Origin: Lepidodermella squamata
Taxonomy: Eukaryota > Gastrotricha
NCBI GenBank assembly: GCA_047495785.1
Contig: JBLDXI010000025.1
Span: forward strand, 1,736,001-1,800,000
Length of the DNA: 64,000 bases
Reading direction: 5' to 3'
A program made the translations under genes and the position numbers. The first letter of the stretch is position 1. Each line of letters starts with the position of its first letter. A model generated the notes under the pieces. It ran no database searches and had not been told where the DNA came from. It saw only the letters and a program-made list of their open reading frames with translations. Below are positions 11,201 to 21,607 of the stretch, one piece after another.

Positions 11201-12445
11201 ATCACCCCCGAAGAACGGAATTTCAATTATCGTCACTCCGTCGCGAGAGTGATAATTGAACAGGCATTCGGGCTTCTCAAGCAAAAATGGCGGCGGATCT
11301 ATCACCTACAATTTCGCCTCAATATTCGGCCCAGTGTTCGTTTCACGAAAGCGATGTGTGTACTACATAATTTCGGCATCCGAGTGGAGGGTGACGCTTA
11401 CAATAACTTGCCCGATGAAGACCCGTTGCCGGCTCAACTTCTCGAGGCAGATCTGCAACTACAAGATGATTTTCTCGCAAATCTCGCTAACCATGAAAAC
11501 GATGACGGGAATGCGGCGAACCAGGCGGAGGGCGAAGAAAGGCGACAGGAAATTATGGCTAATTTACCTTTAGAATGGCTTCTAGATGCTTGATTTATGC
11601 AAAAAACAAGACTTTGCTTAATTTTCGAAAATAAAATAATGTTTTTTTCTAATTTTACTCGCAAAATAATTTCGAACAGATGTCGCCTCTTTGGCACTAT
11701 TTTCGTGAATAAAAACAGCTTGGCAACATTTTTACAAGTGTGTCGGACGCATTTCATATTTTTTTGTTTTTTTTTATTATTTTTTTCATGGCGATGAAAT
11801 AGACCCCATGTACCACAAAGTTATGTAAAAATAGGGATTTGCACAAAAATCTGGTTCTACAAAATCAGACTTGTAGAATGTGTAAGGAAAAAGGAAAATT
11901 TGCCAACCAGTGAAAAAATCCAGCAAATTTCCAGGCGAAGCTTTTCTTTATGCCGGATAAGACAACCATCGCAGAATTCCGCTTCGCAGTGATCACATTC
12001 CTCGCGGTGTTTGATAAAAGCATGCGGACAGTCGTCATGAGGCAGTTTTCGAGCTCGTTTCTGTGACAGACCTTCAACGGCTATTCGCACCTGGATATTA
12101 GGTTTCAAACCTGAAAATAAGAACATTCCAAATTTAATGAAAATATGGAAAAAGTTTAACCTTTGATTCCGTTTTCGTCAAGCTTGCTGATTGTTCGGCA
12201 TTCCGGGCATCGAATAGATTTTTTCTTGTTTTTGTGCTCGAAAATAGCCACCAAGCAAGAATGGCAAAACGTATGTCCGCATTCTGGCAAAATCAGTGGT
12301 TTTTCGTAGGTTCCCAAGCAAATTGGACAAATCAGAAGCTGGGGCAAAATTGCCATAAAAAATTGAATTCAATTCGAATAAATATCCACAGATAATTTAC
12401 CTGTCCAATGAACTCGTCAGGTTCTTCCATTTCTGTGCTTTCCAT
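5248..12445 (-). CDS. RA-1: TRIM-like RING/B-box/coil-ankyrin protein, split by an intact Harbinger element
   Basis: I join five exons: 12445-12401, 12338-12161, 12110-11908, 6640-6458 and 6396-5248, giving 585 aa with the frame kept at every junction. Residues 16-75 form a C3HC4 RING (CPICLG...CGHTFCHSC...CPECR). Next comes a B-box-like motif (CPHAFIKHREECDHC...FCDGCLIRH), a helical segment, then about ten ankyrin repeats ending in an acidic tail with six consecutive Asp. The RING and zinc motif suggest a ubiquitin ligase, and the repeats a target-binding domain. The third intron (11907-6641, 5.3 kb) contains a complete Harbinger transposon and a decayed unknown element. If that intron is not spliced, this is a truncated RING gene beside a headless ankyrin gene. 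Support for the join is the phase-0 match and the same order in RA-2 and RA-10. The start lies only 45 bp from the end of RA-2. Confidence 0.6.
7180..8609 (+). pseudogene. Decayed mobile-element-like ORF with C2H2-type zinc finger
   Basis: On the plus strand, inside the large RA-1 intron, reading frames broken by stops and frameshifts remain protein-like over about 1.4 kb. The start (ATG near 7180) encodes a single zinc-finger-like motif, CNFCSRSMWKDHLERHKQSVH, followed by HFTKLSTASSG. Further on come VSEWCRHRPNLKPLYEEA, GWSLDNEGVIRAAQMIL and MWGLFAGGKDD. I do not recognise the family. An N-terminal finger of this kind is common in DNA-transposon proteins and in unassigned element ORFs. No terminal repeats were found, and the Harbinger element begins immediately at its right end. 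Confidence 0.4.
8610..8655 (+). repeat. Left terminal inverted repeat of Harbinger element
   Basis: This stretch matches the inverted sequence of 11781-11826 over about 45 bp with several mismatches. The shared core includes GGGTCTATTTCA and CGCCATG. Confidence 0.8.
9017..10115 (+). CDS. Harbinger Myb/SANT-like accessory protein
   Basis: Three exons, 9017-9037, 9096-9308 and 9363-10115, give 328 aa. Intron 1 starts GTAAGG and ends TTATCAG; intron 2 starts GTGATG and ends TTTTTTTTTAAG. An AT-hook-like KRKRGRPKK lies near residue 75. The region around residues 120-215 (YSSDAKLFILLFFRDN ... WTRCAVLIRPLFETL ... RFRTWQGRFRLAHDN) is a tryptophan-punctuated trihelix of the Myb/SANT-like kind used by Harbingers to bind element ends and carry the transposase into the nucleus. 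The C-terminus is charged and coiled (TQREREREREHQ-type). The first exon is short and chosen because it supplies an ATG in frame with good splice sites. Translation could instead start at the Met at 9279. Confidence 0.75.
10248..11593 (+). CDS. PIF/Harbinger DDE transposase
   Basis: Exons 10248-10976 and 11111-11593 (intron GTAAGTTCG...TTCATTAAG, 134 bp) encode 403 aa, about the usual length for the family. The N-terminal half has the helix-turn-helix-like stretch YRYFRYAPQTVRQLIELLRR and ETTAWRRINLVTDWL. The nuclease core shows GALDCSLIRITPP (first Asp), GSAHDSRVLRNS (second Asp) and RVIIEQAFGLLKQKWR (Glu), so the catalytic triad is intact. LGDSGY...CVTPF before the Glu is characteristic of DDE_Tnp_4 proteins. 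The acidic tail ends at TGA in 11591-11593. The alternative upstream ATG-less extension from 10134 is unlikely to be coding. The enzyme should cut and paste this element together with the Myb-like partner. Confidence 0.88.
11781..11826 (-). repeat. Right terminal inverted repeat of Harbinger element
   Basis: Inverted partner of 8610-8655. It ends in ...CCACAAAGTTATGT, about 80 bp from the RA-1 third exon. Confidence 0.8.
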
Positions 12446-12489
12446 TTTTTTACGAGAAAATCTAGTCCATAATACAACAACACCCACGT

Positions 12490-15400
12490 TTATTGGAGAT
12501 TCTGAGGAGAAGAATGCAAAAATTGAGCAATTTTTTCTTGTTTCAGTCGTTGAGCCAGGGTTAAAGCCGAGTCATTTTCCGCATTTTTCATGTTCAAAAA
12601 ATCCGGGTTTAAATTGAGCAAATACTCAACAAGTTGAAGATTTCCACTTCGCACAGCTAAATGAATCGCCGATTCTTGCTTCGAATTTTCGCCCGAGATC
12701 AACTTCCGAAAATCAGCTCCTTTTTCCACCAAAATTTTCGCAGTTTCAAGATTACCACAGTTGCAGGCGAGAAGAAAAGGGGTAATGCCAGATTTATTCG
12801 CATCTTCAAAATCGAGCTTCAGGTCATCCAGGAAATATTTCAAAATTTCAGGCGATTTCTTGGCGGCTAAATGAACTGGATTATCGCCATTTTCATCCTC
12901 AATTTTCACGATTTCTGGGTCAAAATTTTCCATCAATTTAACGAATTCCAGCCTGTTATCTTCAACAGCTAGTTGGAACGCGTTTTTATGAAACCCGCCA
13001 GTATTTTCACGCAAATCTGCCCCGTGCTCGAGTAAGAATTTGACCGCATCAATTTTTCCAGTTCTCGTAGCTGCTTGAAGTGGCGAACAGAAAGATTTCG
13101 GCAACTTTTGAACCGAAGCCTTCTTTTCTTTAACAAGGTATTCCAGGACTTCAACCGAACCTGAGAACGCGGCAAATGTCAATGGCGTAATGTTGAATCT
13201 TGAAGTTAGACTATCGATGCTAAGTTCAGATTGCAATTCAAGGAAATATTTAACAGTTTCTAAATGGCCAGACATCATAGCCGAATGGAAGGGCTTTATG
13301 CCAACTTCATCTGACCCTGAGTTCAAATCAGCGTTTTGTTCTTCTATCAAATATTTCACGACATCCAGCCGGCCGTCCATAATTGCTTTGTGGAGAATAT
13401 TCCGGCCAAGGTCGGATTTATCCGGCAGTTCGGTCATGTATTTCTTGCAAGCTTTCGGCAGGTTCTGGTTCGCGAAATCCGCAGCGATTTTTGGTAAATC
13501 GCCAAATTTGGCTTTAAAGTGAAATCGTTGCACCAGATTGAATTTCGTGTTTGGATTTTCGAGCAGAGAAGGATCGATAAAGGCGATATCCTCGTGTTTC
13601 TTGATTGCCTTTTTCATTAGAAAAACCTGGTTGTAGTAAAAAATGAAACATTAATAGTGTAATGAAGTAATAACGTAATTAGGCACTCGGTTCGCCGCCT
13701 ACGCAACCGTCGTCATGGTGAATTTCAGGAAAAATTATCCCCATTCCCTATTCTATTCAGCAGCTTGCCCCCTAAACCCCATACTGTCGCCGTTTGCTAC
13801 TCAATACTCGTTCGTCTGGCGAAAATGAGAGAAGCGGATGCTAACGAGCCAACTGAGATGCGGAAGCTTCGTCTAGAAGCAACGGCTGGTCGTCGATTAA
13901 ATGAACCGCCAGAGAACCGGAAGGTTCGTCTTCAAGCAATGGTTGTCCGTCGAGCGAAAGAAACACCTTAGCAACGGGAGATACGCCTGGTAGCAATAGC
14001 CGAGAGCCGAGCCAATGAATCATCGGAATGTCGAAAGTCACGAAAGTTCTAATTGAAAACGTTATTCCGTCGCCATTTGGGGGAAAGTCTGTCTCGCTTG
14101 ACAGCCGTTTCACAAAGATTCGCATATCTACGGAGAAAATGGCTGTGGTACGGATCTGGATCTGATCCGTCAATGATTATCTGAGAGACCTGTTCTAAAC
14201 ACTAGTAATATTAATGGAATAAAATAAAATAACAGTAATTTGTAACTTCTTCACCGGTTAAGCAACGTTTCTCTATATGGTATGGGATATGGGTTTCCCC
14301 CGGCGCTACTGCAGCAGCTCTGCTGTTGCCAATTGAGGCTCCAATCATTTTCCCCGCCTTTCATTGATTTTTTGCCTGTTTAAACATCAACTTTTTAACG
14401 CCCTAAAAATATATATATCCTATCGGCTTTGTGCCAACATCATCATGTCATTCGACAAAAATGATAATCAGTTCCTCAATGAGCTTTCCGACGAAAGTGA
14501 AGCCCGTATCATGGCAATATTTGATGAGCTTCAAGTACAGTTTGATAACCATAAAGCTACGGTCACGTCGCAGGCAAAGGAGCTTGCAATGCTTCACGCC
14601 CAAGGTGACAAGTTTGAGGAAGAACAGCTTCGAAACTATGTTATGGTCTTTGGAATCCCAGAAGCTGACGGCGAGGAAGTCACGACCACGATCAAGGAAA
14701 TGGTTCCTGAGCTAAGTTTCCGCACAGTGCACTGTTAGATCAACCGTCCGGAAATCACGGCACTGACTCTGACGCCGAGTGAATTTCGCAGACTGATGTG
14801 ACTAATAAATACTCATGATTTAACTTGAATGACGTTGTGAATGACTCGAATAATTTGAAAGAGAATGCCGGTTATTGTTTGGTTGATTTGGAAAAAATTT
14901 CAACAAATCGGTTGTCATCCAACACCGCCCCTGCAACGACAACTATATATGCGACGCCACTCCTTGGGGATTAGGGATGACCTTTATTAAATTTTTTGCT
15001 ACTACAATTTTTACTGCCTTGTTAATTATCACATAATATTTTATAGATTTTTAAATGAGTAGCAACCAAACAAAATCATAACCAAGTCTTGGTTATCCGG
15101 AATGCGTGTCCTAATTTGATCAGTGCTTTAAGTTCAGCAAGGATAGCTCAAGGAGCTAATGCACAGGCTATTCTCGCGTCTTATGGGCAACCTTCGGCCC
15201 ACCTCCAAGTGCAGTTTACTAACTTGCAGCAATTTGCAAATCAGACTGGCCGAGGTGGTATCATACCTGCATTTCAAAACAGCTTTTACTCTGAACAACC
15301 GCCCACAGCAACGTCCCAACAAACTCGCAAAAGCCGAGTGCGCCGAATCAGGGTAATGCATCGGGCTTCAACTAACAGTCAGGGTTAAAAATATACTTAG

Positions 15401-16530
15401 CCGACGAAAATACGCAGTATTTTGCTACAGCGTAGTGTATAAGCTTTCTGACAACAAGGACCGGGGAAAAGGCACTAACTCTTCATAGAAAATTGTATCT
15501 AATCACCGCGTTCAACGGAAAAAGCGGGGCACGGCGATCAAATCCTCAGACGAACAGGTTTAGGTGCCCGAATACTTGCGGTTTTCGCTACACGTGTTTT
15601 TCTCTCATAAATGGAGCTTATTATGAGTTCTACTTTTGTTGACATTCGGAATGAATGTACAAAGAGAAATGTTGCGGTTTTTCTTGCTGAAAATAAACGG
15701 CGAGTTGAATCTTTGACTAACCTTGCTTTCGGCATTCATAATTTTCATGTGGATATCAGCCAATTTCGCAAGATCGAAATATAAAAGAGACGTGTTCGTA
15801 ACTTCCTCCAGCAAATCACGAGCTTCGTCGAGAAGTTTTGTCGCCAATTCAACAATATTACTCGATTTCGACTGCGTCAATTTATCCTTTTCCATTTCTT
15901 CCGCATTTCTTTTCGAATTTTTCAGCCGCTCGTTTGCCAAAATGCCTTCCAGCGTATACTCAACGCTTGCATACGCCCATCTTATTTCAGTTTTCAGCGA
16001 TTCCATATGACGAAAAATGCAACCGTCGCAGTATTCATTGCTGCAATGTGGGCATTTGACCAGTTTTAGCAGGAATCGATGAGCGCATTCGTCCAAGTCA
16101 AGAAAATTTAGGCTAGTTTTCGCAACTTTCAACGCGTTAAAGCCGTCCAATGCCCGCTGAATCGCAATGTTAGTTTTCAAATCTAGAAAAATTAAACATA
16201 TCAGAACATTAAAAATCGCGTAAATTCCGTTTTACCAGTTTCGAAATTTCCGGTTTCTAGCACATTTTCAGCCTCGCATTCAATGCAGGTGATGACGTCA
16301 GCTAGCTCTTCCTTCCGCTCGATTGTGAGTTTGTGATACTCCTCGAGGCATCTCAAGCAAAACGTGTGGCCACAATTCGGCAATATTTTAGGCAAAATGA
16401 AAGGTTGTGAGCAAATGCCGCAAAGGAAAAGCTGCAAATAAAATTGCTAGATTTTCCCGATTGAATAAAAAAAGAATACCTGGTCGGCATTTTCTAACTT
16501 TTCAGTAACTGATTTAGCCAGCTGATCCAT
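12490..16530 (-). CDS. RA-2: TRIM-like RING/B-box/coil-ankyrin protein
   Basis: Exons 16530-16480, 16431-16236, 16182-15722 and 13626-12490 join in frame to 614 aa. Exon 1 encodes 17 residues. Exon 2 holds a C3HC4 RING (CGICSQ...NCGHTFCLRC...CIECEA). Exon 3 holds a B-box-like motif (CAHRF...KCPHCSNEYCDGCIFRH) and about 100 residues of charged helix ending NAESK. Exon 4 reads VFLMKKAIKKHEDIAF then about ten ankyrin repeats. The junction to exon 4 is phase 0 (AAG/GTTAGT to ACAACCAG/GTT). The intron is 2.1 kb and carries decayed element pieces. The ankyrin exon also has its own ATG at 13617, so an independent ankyrin gene is the alternative reading. The 3' end is 45 bp from the RA-1 start codon. 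Confidence 0.68.
13700..14080 (+). pseudogene. Short peptide-repeat remnant, possibly Helitron-related
   Basis: A plus-strand broken frame encodes a 22-residue peptide repeated about three times: EMRKLRLEATAGRR, ENRKVRLQAMVVRRAKE, QREIRLVAIAESRANES. Degenerate repeats of the TPEQREIRL kind are often found ahead of Helitron replicase domains and in some other element proteins, so the assignment is only suggestive. It ends in stops and no helicase or Rep motif follows. It lies in the large intron of RA-2. Confidence 0.3.
14444..14738 (+). pseudogene. Non-LTR retrotransposon ORF1-like fragment
   Basis: A plus-strand frame (ATG 14444) gives a coiled-coil stretch, ESEARIMAIFDELQVQFDNH, followed by RNYVMVFGIPEADGEEV. 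The coil followed by an RNxVMxFGIPE motif is the layout of LINE ORF1 proteins, where the second part starts the RNA-binding domain. It is cut short after about 95 residues. No reverse transcriptase is attached. It is located within the RA-2 intron. Confidence 0.45.
14739..15600. other. Intronic sequence of RA-2 without a recognisable gene
   Basis: An 86-codon plus-strand frame at 15089-15388 (rich in Gln and Ala) has no recognisable domain. Otherwise nothing identifiable. Confidence 0.4.
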
Positions 16531-16699
16531 GATAAAATCTGGATCTAAACCGAAAGCACAAAAAATTCAGGGGTGAGGGGAAAAAGTATATCTTGCCAAT
16601 ATTCAGAAAAACAGGAGTCCAATGTATTTCAAAAATAGCATAATACAATACTATTCATTCAATGAAAATTTAGTTCGTCGCTGGAAGTCTTTCATTTGT

Positions 16700-19600
16700 T
16701 TACTTGGTAGAGAGAGGAGCTAATTCCGCAAGTTTAGCCGTAATTCCTATCGGAATAGATTCAATTCCACGCACAAGGTCAACAGGCGTTTTCTTATTTT
16801 TGTCCTTCGTCGTCACCAAGAATCTCGCAGTAGGCAATCCCAGCAGGTAGGCAGCGATGCCGTATGACTTTTTGCTCAGCGCCAGGTGCAACACGTTGCG
16901 CTCGTCTTTATCTGTCGCCCAGAGATTAGCACCTTTATCCAGTAAAAACTTGAAAATTGTCAAGTTGTTGTTGAACGTAGCAATATGAAGCGGTGTTTCG
17001 CCGTCGCTCGTTCGCGATTCAATGGTTTGCCAGGCGAATTTCAGCAAATAATCGAGACAATCGGGGCCATTTAATCCATAGGCTGCATAATGAATCGGGA
17101 GCCAGTCGGACGCACCGACATTCAGCTCAGTACCAGAGAAGTGTTGCAGGGCCCATTTCAGAACATCCAAATTACCAGATTCCGCGCCCAGGTGGACGAT
17201 CGTGCTTTGATATTCAGCAATCGCACTAACATCAGCTCCTCGTTTTTCAAATAATTTAACAGCCTCAAAATGACCGAGCTTGGTTGCGATTAAGAGAGGG
17301 GTTGCGCCTTGATTATTTTCTGACTCCATGTCAACATTTGGGCAATCAAGAAGCCTATTAATCAAGCCAATATCACCCTTTCCAGCAGCAAGGGACAGCG
17401 CCGTATTGTCGAGGTTATCTGTGTCTTCAATCGAGTCAGGATTTTTCTCCAAGAGAAATTCCAAAACTTCTAGATGGCCTGAAGAGGTGGCGGCAAGCAA
17501 GGGAGTCAGCCCAGATTCAAAGCAACAGACGTCGAATATCGCTTCTAGATCACGAAGATATTTGACCACATCTAAATGGCCCCGGTAAGCAGCCAAAAAC
17601 GCTGCAGTAACTTTTTCAGGTTCATGGCTTGTCTGTTCAACGTCAATTTTCAGATTTTTCAGAATGAACTTGACAACGTTGAGACGCCCACCATCGGCGG
17701 CTTCATGCAGTACATTGTAGCCATTCAAATCTGATTTATCGCTCAGATCAGGTCTCCAGCCTAGAAATAGGGTCATCGCCTCTAAATGGCCCTCCCTAGC
17801 CGCGATGTGAGCAACAGTTTTGCCTTTGCTATCAACCGCAGTGATATCAGCTTTTTCTTGCGAAATCAAATAATGAATGGTGTCGATCGAACCGGCAGAT
17901 GCAGCTTGTAGTAGAATTGTCCTGCCAGAGTCGTTGCAGTCTTTGTGTTCAATGACAAGTTGCTTGCAATTGATTGGTACTTCGCTGAGAAGGCTTTTGA
18001 GCTGATCTAGGTTCCCAGCTGTCGCTGCCTGGTGGAAGTCTCGAAACTCGCCATCCTAAGAAATTTAAGATTGAGATGAGAAATTTATAACAAAAAATAA
18101 ACAAGGACATGGTGGTTCTATGGCAATATGAAAAAGGCAATCTGCAAGATTTCTTCGGTCTCTGGCGCCTATAAATCTATCCCAAGCTCTCGCATACGGA
18201 TACAAAAATATCCAAAATATTATTGACTTTGCTCGAATTCAGCAAAAATGTTTAGCTTTATTCTAATCTCATATTATACTATTTCGCTTCTCCTGCTTTG
18301 TTACGAAATCGGTATGCGGTTAGTCCAATATGATTTCGACGACATTTTCGAAACTAATCAACTCTGCATATTTGCTTCCATTCTTCTAGCCGCTTACCAA
18401 CCTACTTATCTACTGTGCCATGATTTCAGAAATTTGAAATTATTTCGAAGCACACTGTCAATGGAACGCTGGCGGAGGTGGACAACATTGGGACATTTGA
18501 TGACCCACCGGAAATCTCCGACGAAGATCTGGGTGCTTTGCAGTCACCCTCGGCACCCTCGTCTGGAGCTAATCTAAACCCAGCACCTGCACCTGCAAAT
18601 AATCTCAGTCTGGCACCTGAAGGCAAACCTAATTTGGCACCTGGAGGCAATCTTACTGGGCCGACTCTGATCTTGGCACCGGCATCTGTAGGCGAACAGA
18701 ACCCGGCACCTGAATCTGGAGGCAATCTCAATAAGGTACTGACTCCTAAAAGCGTACCCGTACATGTCCCGGAACCGGTACCAGCGCCTGACAGCGCCAC
18801 CTGTTAAATAACCTTTGTACATTATTTATAGGCGATTACGACTTCAATAGTCCGCCCGTTTTACTTCGCGTCCGCGCTCGCTAGTGGTCCTGCCCGTACT
18901 GTAAGGGACCGTTCAATTCATATGATCCCTTCATTTATATTCATTTGTGTATAGATCTGCCTCGTTGTATCATTTGTCGTTTGTATGTTTGTATCCACCT
19001 GTTTGCCTCGTCATCAAAGCAACCCTGCGTAGCGAGATATTTGGGAATTAAGCCAGATTTAATTGGGAATTAACAAGACAGCCTTTTGTAACCGTCACTC
19101 GTCACTGTCACAAAGCTTACGAGTGCATCAAGCACGATGGCCTGTGGTAGCAGCTAAGACGGAATTCCGGCACCTCTGGTAAAATGGATGTCCGCTTATT
19201 TACAGGCCCGGGTTGGAACGGCATTGAGCTGTAGTCATAATAGCTTCTACGGATGCCCAAGGACTTGCCCCTTGCCCCTTCATCAGATACTCGATATCAG
19301 CAAAGCCTAGTCTGGATGAGCTTCCAGCTATCCAGGCATCCTCAATCGAAATCTGGCGCATTAATTGGCAGCTGCATGTTATTTTTGTAATTTTCACATC
19401 AAATTTCGAATAAGCAATCAAACTAATACTGCAAACACCTTCATAAAACCCTACCTTTATAGCATCTTCCAGTTTTGTACGAGTACCTTCTTTTTCGAGA
19501 TTCACGTTTGCACCTTCAGCCAGAACAGCACTGATCTTTTCGATCATTGACGAATTTTCCCATTTGAGCGATATTTTAGATTGAGCGGCCTGGCAGTTAT

Positions 19601-20584
19601 CCACTCCCATCAACTCATCGATCTTTAAAAGTTAAACATGAGAATATTGCGATTTTTTCACGTCATACAAAATTTACCCTTGATCGTTTTTCTTTCGCCA
19701 TGTTGTAAAAATCAAAGAATTTCTCGCTCGAAGCGTCGAGTAGGGTACGTTGCTCAATTTCTGCAGACAAAGTTTCTAATTTTTCGAATCCGTCGAGCTG
19801 ATCGTGAGATACTAGATTGTTTAGGGATTCAAGCCGCTCTTTCTCGAGATCAGCGACCTTTCTTTTCAGGCTTTGCACCTGCTTCGCCACTACCTTCCGA
19901 AATTCCTTCACCAAAGCTTCACTGGATTGGTCGATTTCTTCAACGACAGCTCTCGCATTTTCGCTGATTTTCGAGCGGATTAAATCAGCTTTTCTATCGA
20001 TATCTACCAAGCTCGTTTCATAAATTCTTCGAAGCTGAAAATACCGGAAAAATATACAGATCCTTTTACACATCACACATCCAACGTTACATTGTTGCAT
20101 GAAAAAGTTGCCTCGAGTCTAATCCGTTCCAAGTGAAGAAAGAAGCAGGAAGGGCAGTATTCTTGCTCGCAATGTTGGCATATCTTCAAATCCGACTTGG
20201 CCAAAACATGCGAATGGCAGCAATTTTCGCCGGGTTTCCACTTTGGTTCGTCGCCATTTTGAGATTTCAGAACTTCAACCGCTCTTTTAACAGCGTAATT
20301 GATCTTCAACGAGTCAATACCGTCTTCCGGAATATCTGTCACTGCGCGGCATTCGGGGCAAGTAATTGTTTCTTCATCTTCCTTTGCTAAATTAGCGAGA
20401 CACGGTGTGCACAATGAATGGCCGCATTCAGTCAGCATTTTAGCTTCGGAGCACAAGTCAAGGCAAACCGAGCAGCTTAGAGCCTGAAAAATAAGCGGGC
20501 GATCGAAATTCCGACAAATTTTACTTCGGTTATACATAGACCAACCTCGAAAATTGCACTTCTCGGTGATACAGTGGAAGACAT
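16700..20584 (-). CDS. RA-3: TRIM-like RING/B-box/coiled-coil-ankyrin protein (subfamily I)
   Basis: Exons 20584-20546, 20483-20091, 20034-19678, 19622-19455 and 18055-16700 join in frame to 770 aa. Exon 2 (131 codons) contains a C3HC4 RING (CSVCLD...CGHSLCTPC...CPECR) and a B-box-like motif (CCHSHVLAKSDLKICQHC...YCPSCFFLH). Exons 3-4 are a long coiled coil (DIDRKADLIRSKISENARAV ... LKRKVADLEKERLESL). The last exon opens DGEFRDFHQAATAGN, then IEHKDCNDSGRTILLQAASAG and about twelve ankyrin repeats. This is the architecture of a membraneless E3 ligase that would dimerise through its coil and bind targets through ankyrin repeats. Intron 4 is 1.4 kb against 0.24 kb in RA-8 and holds foreign sequence. 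RA-5 and RA-8 are its closest relatives. Confidence 0.78.
18060..19454. other. Enlarged intron 4 of RA-3
   Basis: This intron is 1.4 kb where the orthologous position in RA-8 has 235 bp. A plus-strand 109-codon frame at 18478-18807 encodes a low-complexity Pro/Ala/Asn-rich peptide with a recurring NLxLAPxG unit. It has no homology I recognise and may be a piece of an element gag-like gene. The rest has no visible structure. Confidence 0.45.
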
Positions 20585-20839
20585 TTTTACGTTTGATTAG
20601 TGCTAAAATTGAAAATAATTGAGATATCATAGTTTGTTAATTTCGCCTTCAAGTTTAAACGCATTAAAATTCATCCCCATCTTGCAAAAAATAAACCATG
20701 GGTGCACCAACAATTTTTGAATATATTTATATCGCACGTCAGAAAATTAATATCACATCTACATCTCATCTACAACCAACCCAGATGCAATTTCCTTTTT
20801 TCTTTGGGAATCCACGAGGTGCAAGATCTTTTGGCGCCA

Positions 20840-21242
20840 AGACGTCCACCGGTGGGCCAAATTCCTTAATGAAAAAAGACAAAATCTCTCAGTTGCAGCA
20901 GTTGCGTCGGCATCGCCACTCGCCGCCTAATGCAAGCAATGCGCTCCAAGTGAGTCCAAAGCGTCATGATCATTTGGTATTTCCTTGATCAAGCACTGAA
21001 CAACAGTCAGACGACCATGTTGAGCCGTGGTGAAATACCGCTGAGCGGATCTGGATTCGCATCAATGATTCGATACATTTAGCACAGAAAAAATGACATA
21101 ACTGAGGTAGATTTTGCGGATCTTCCGCCAATTCAAGGCAAACTGAACAAAAGTAAAAGCCTGAAGAATAACGCGTCTTCTCGCGTAATAGATAAACTAA
21201 ATTGAAAATTACCGCTTCAACCGGACAGCTGATTCCTGACAT
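20840..21242 (-). pseudogene. RA-4: internally deleted RING-ankyrin pseudogene (subfamily II)
   Basis: The first exon survives (21242-21213, MSGISCPVEA, same length and splice site as RA-6, RA-7 and RA-9). The second begins like its relatives, but a small insertion shifts the frame. Read past that, it retains the first half of the RING (CSVCLELAEDPQN, FCAKCIESL). It then jumps straight into ankyrin sequence matching RA-6 (HGRLTVVQCLIKE, GAHCLH-stop-AASGDADATA), where the Trp codon has become a stop. The last zinc ligands, the B-box-like motif, the coil and most ankyrin repeats are gone. It occupies the expected subfamily II slot immediately upstream of RA-3, so it is the dead partner of a duplicated II-I gene pair. 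Confidence 0.8.
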
Positions 21243-21607
21243 TGAATTTAGCAAATTTACACATTTATCATTATAGCGAGAAGTCTACGACAATAAAATG
21301 AAAAAGAGTACGAATTGAAGTTGTTGAGGTGAACAAAGCGTGAACGAAATTCAACTTTTATTCCAATGAAATCGCATGCACCCATAAAAAATCCGCTGCA
21401 AATCGAATAGGCCATTTATTACGTCTAAACTGTGATAAAACGGCATTAAAATCCGAGGAGATCTCATCAAAGTGTCTGTGCAAGAAATCTAACGGCTAAG
21501 CAAAATTAAAACACATAAAAGCAAGTTGCATAGAAATTTCGAAAGAAAAATGAAACATAAAACTTAAAGATATAACGTTATTAGGGGAAGACATGCATTG
21601 CTGCAGT
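21243..21607. other. Intergenic, nothing recognised
   Basis: 365 bp between the 3' end of RA-5 and the RA-4 pseudogene; AT-rich, with no repeat or gene seen. Confidence 0.5.

Larger units (their letters stand above)
8610..11826 (+). mobile_element. PIF/Harbinger DNA transposon, apparently complete
   Basis: The element carries both Harbinger genes in the usual paired arrangement, a Myb/SANT-like protein (9017-10115) and a DDE transposase (10248-11593). It is bounded by imperfect terminal inverted repeats of about 45 bp. The left end begins ACATAACTTTTTATATATGG and the inverted right end begins ACATAACTTTGTGGTACATG, and both continue into GTCTATTTCA(C/T)CGCCATG. Length is about 3.2 kb. Harbingers normally duplicate a TWA trinucleotide. 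TAA is present close to both ends, but I cannot place an exact duplication. Both frames are undamaged, so the insertion looks young. It sits inside an intron of RA-1, on the opposite strand to the host gene. Confidence 0.85.

Noticed and set aside
8606-11828. TAA target-site duplication for the Harbinger element
   Set aside because: TAA occurs near both ends but not at matching distances from the inverted repeats, so I do not claim it.
16700-17869. Ankyrin ORF starting at an internal Met as a separate gene
   Set aside because: The frame extends upstream to a good acceptor at 18056, and the same junction is spliced to the coil exon over a short intron in RA-8. The separate-gene reading is kept only as an alternative.
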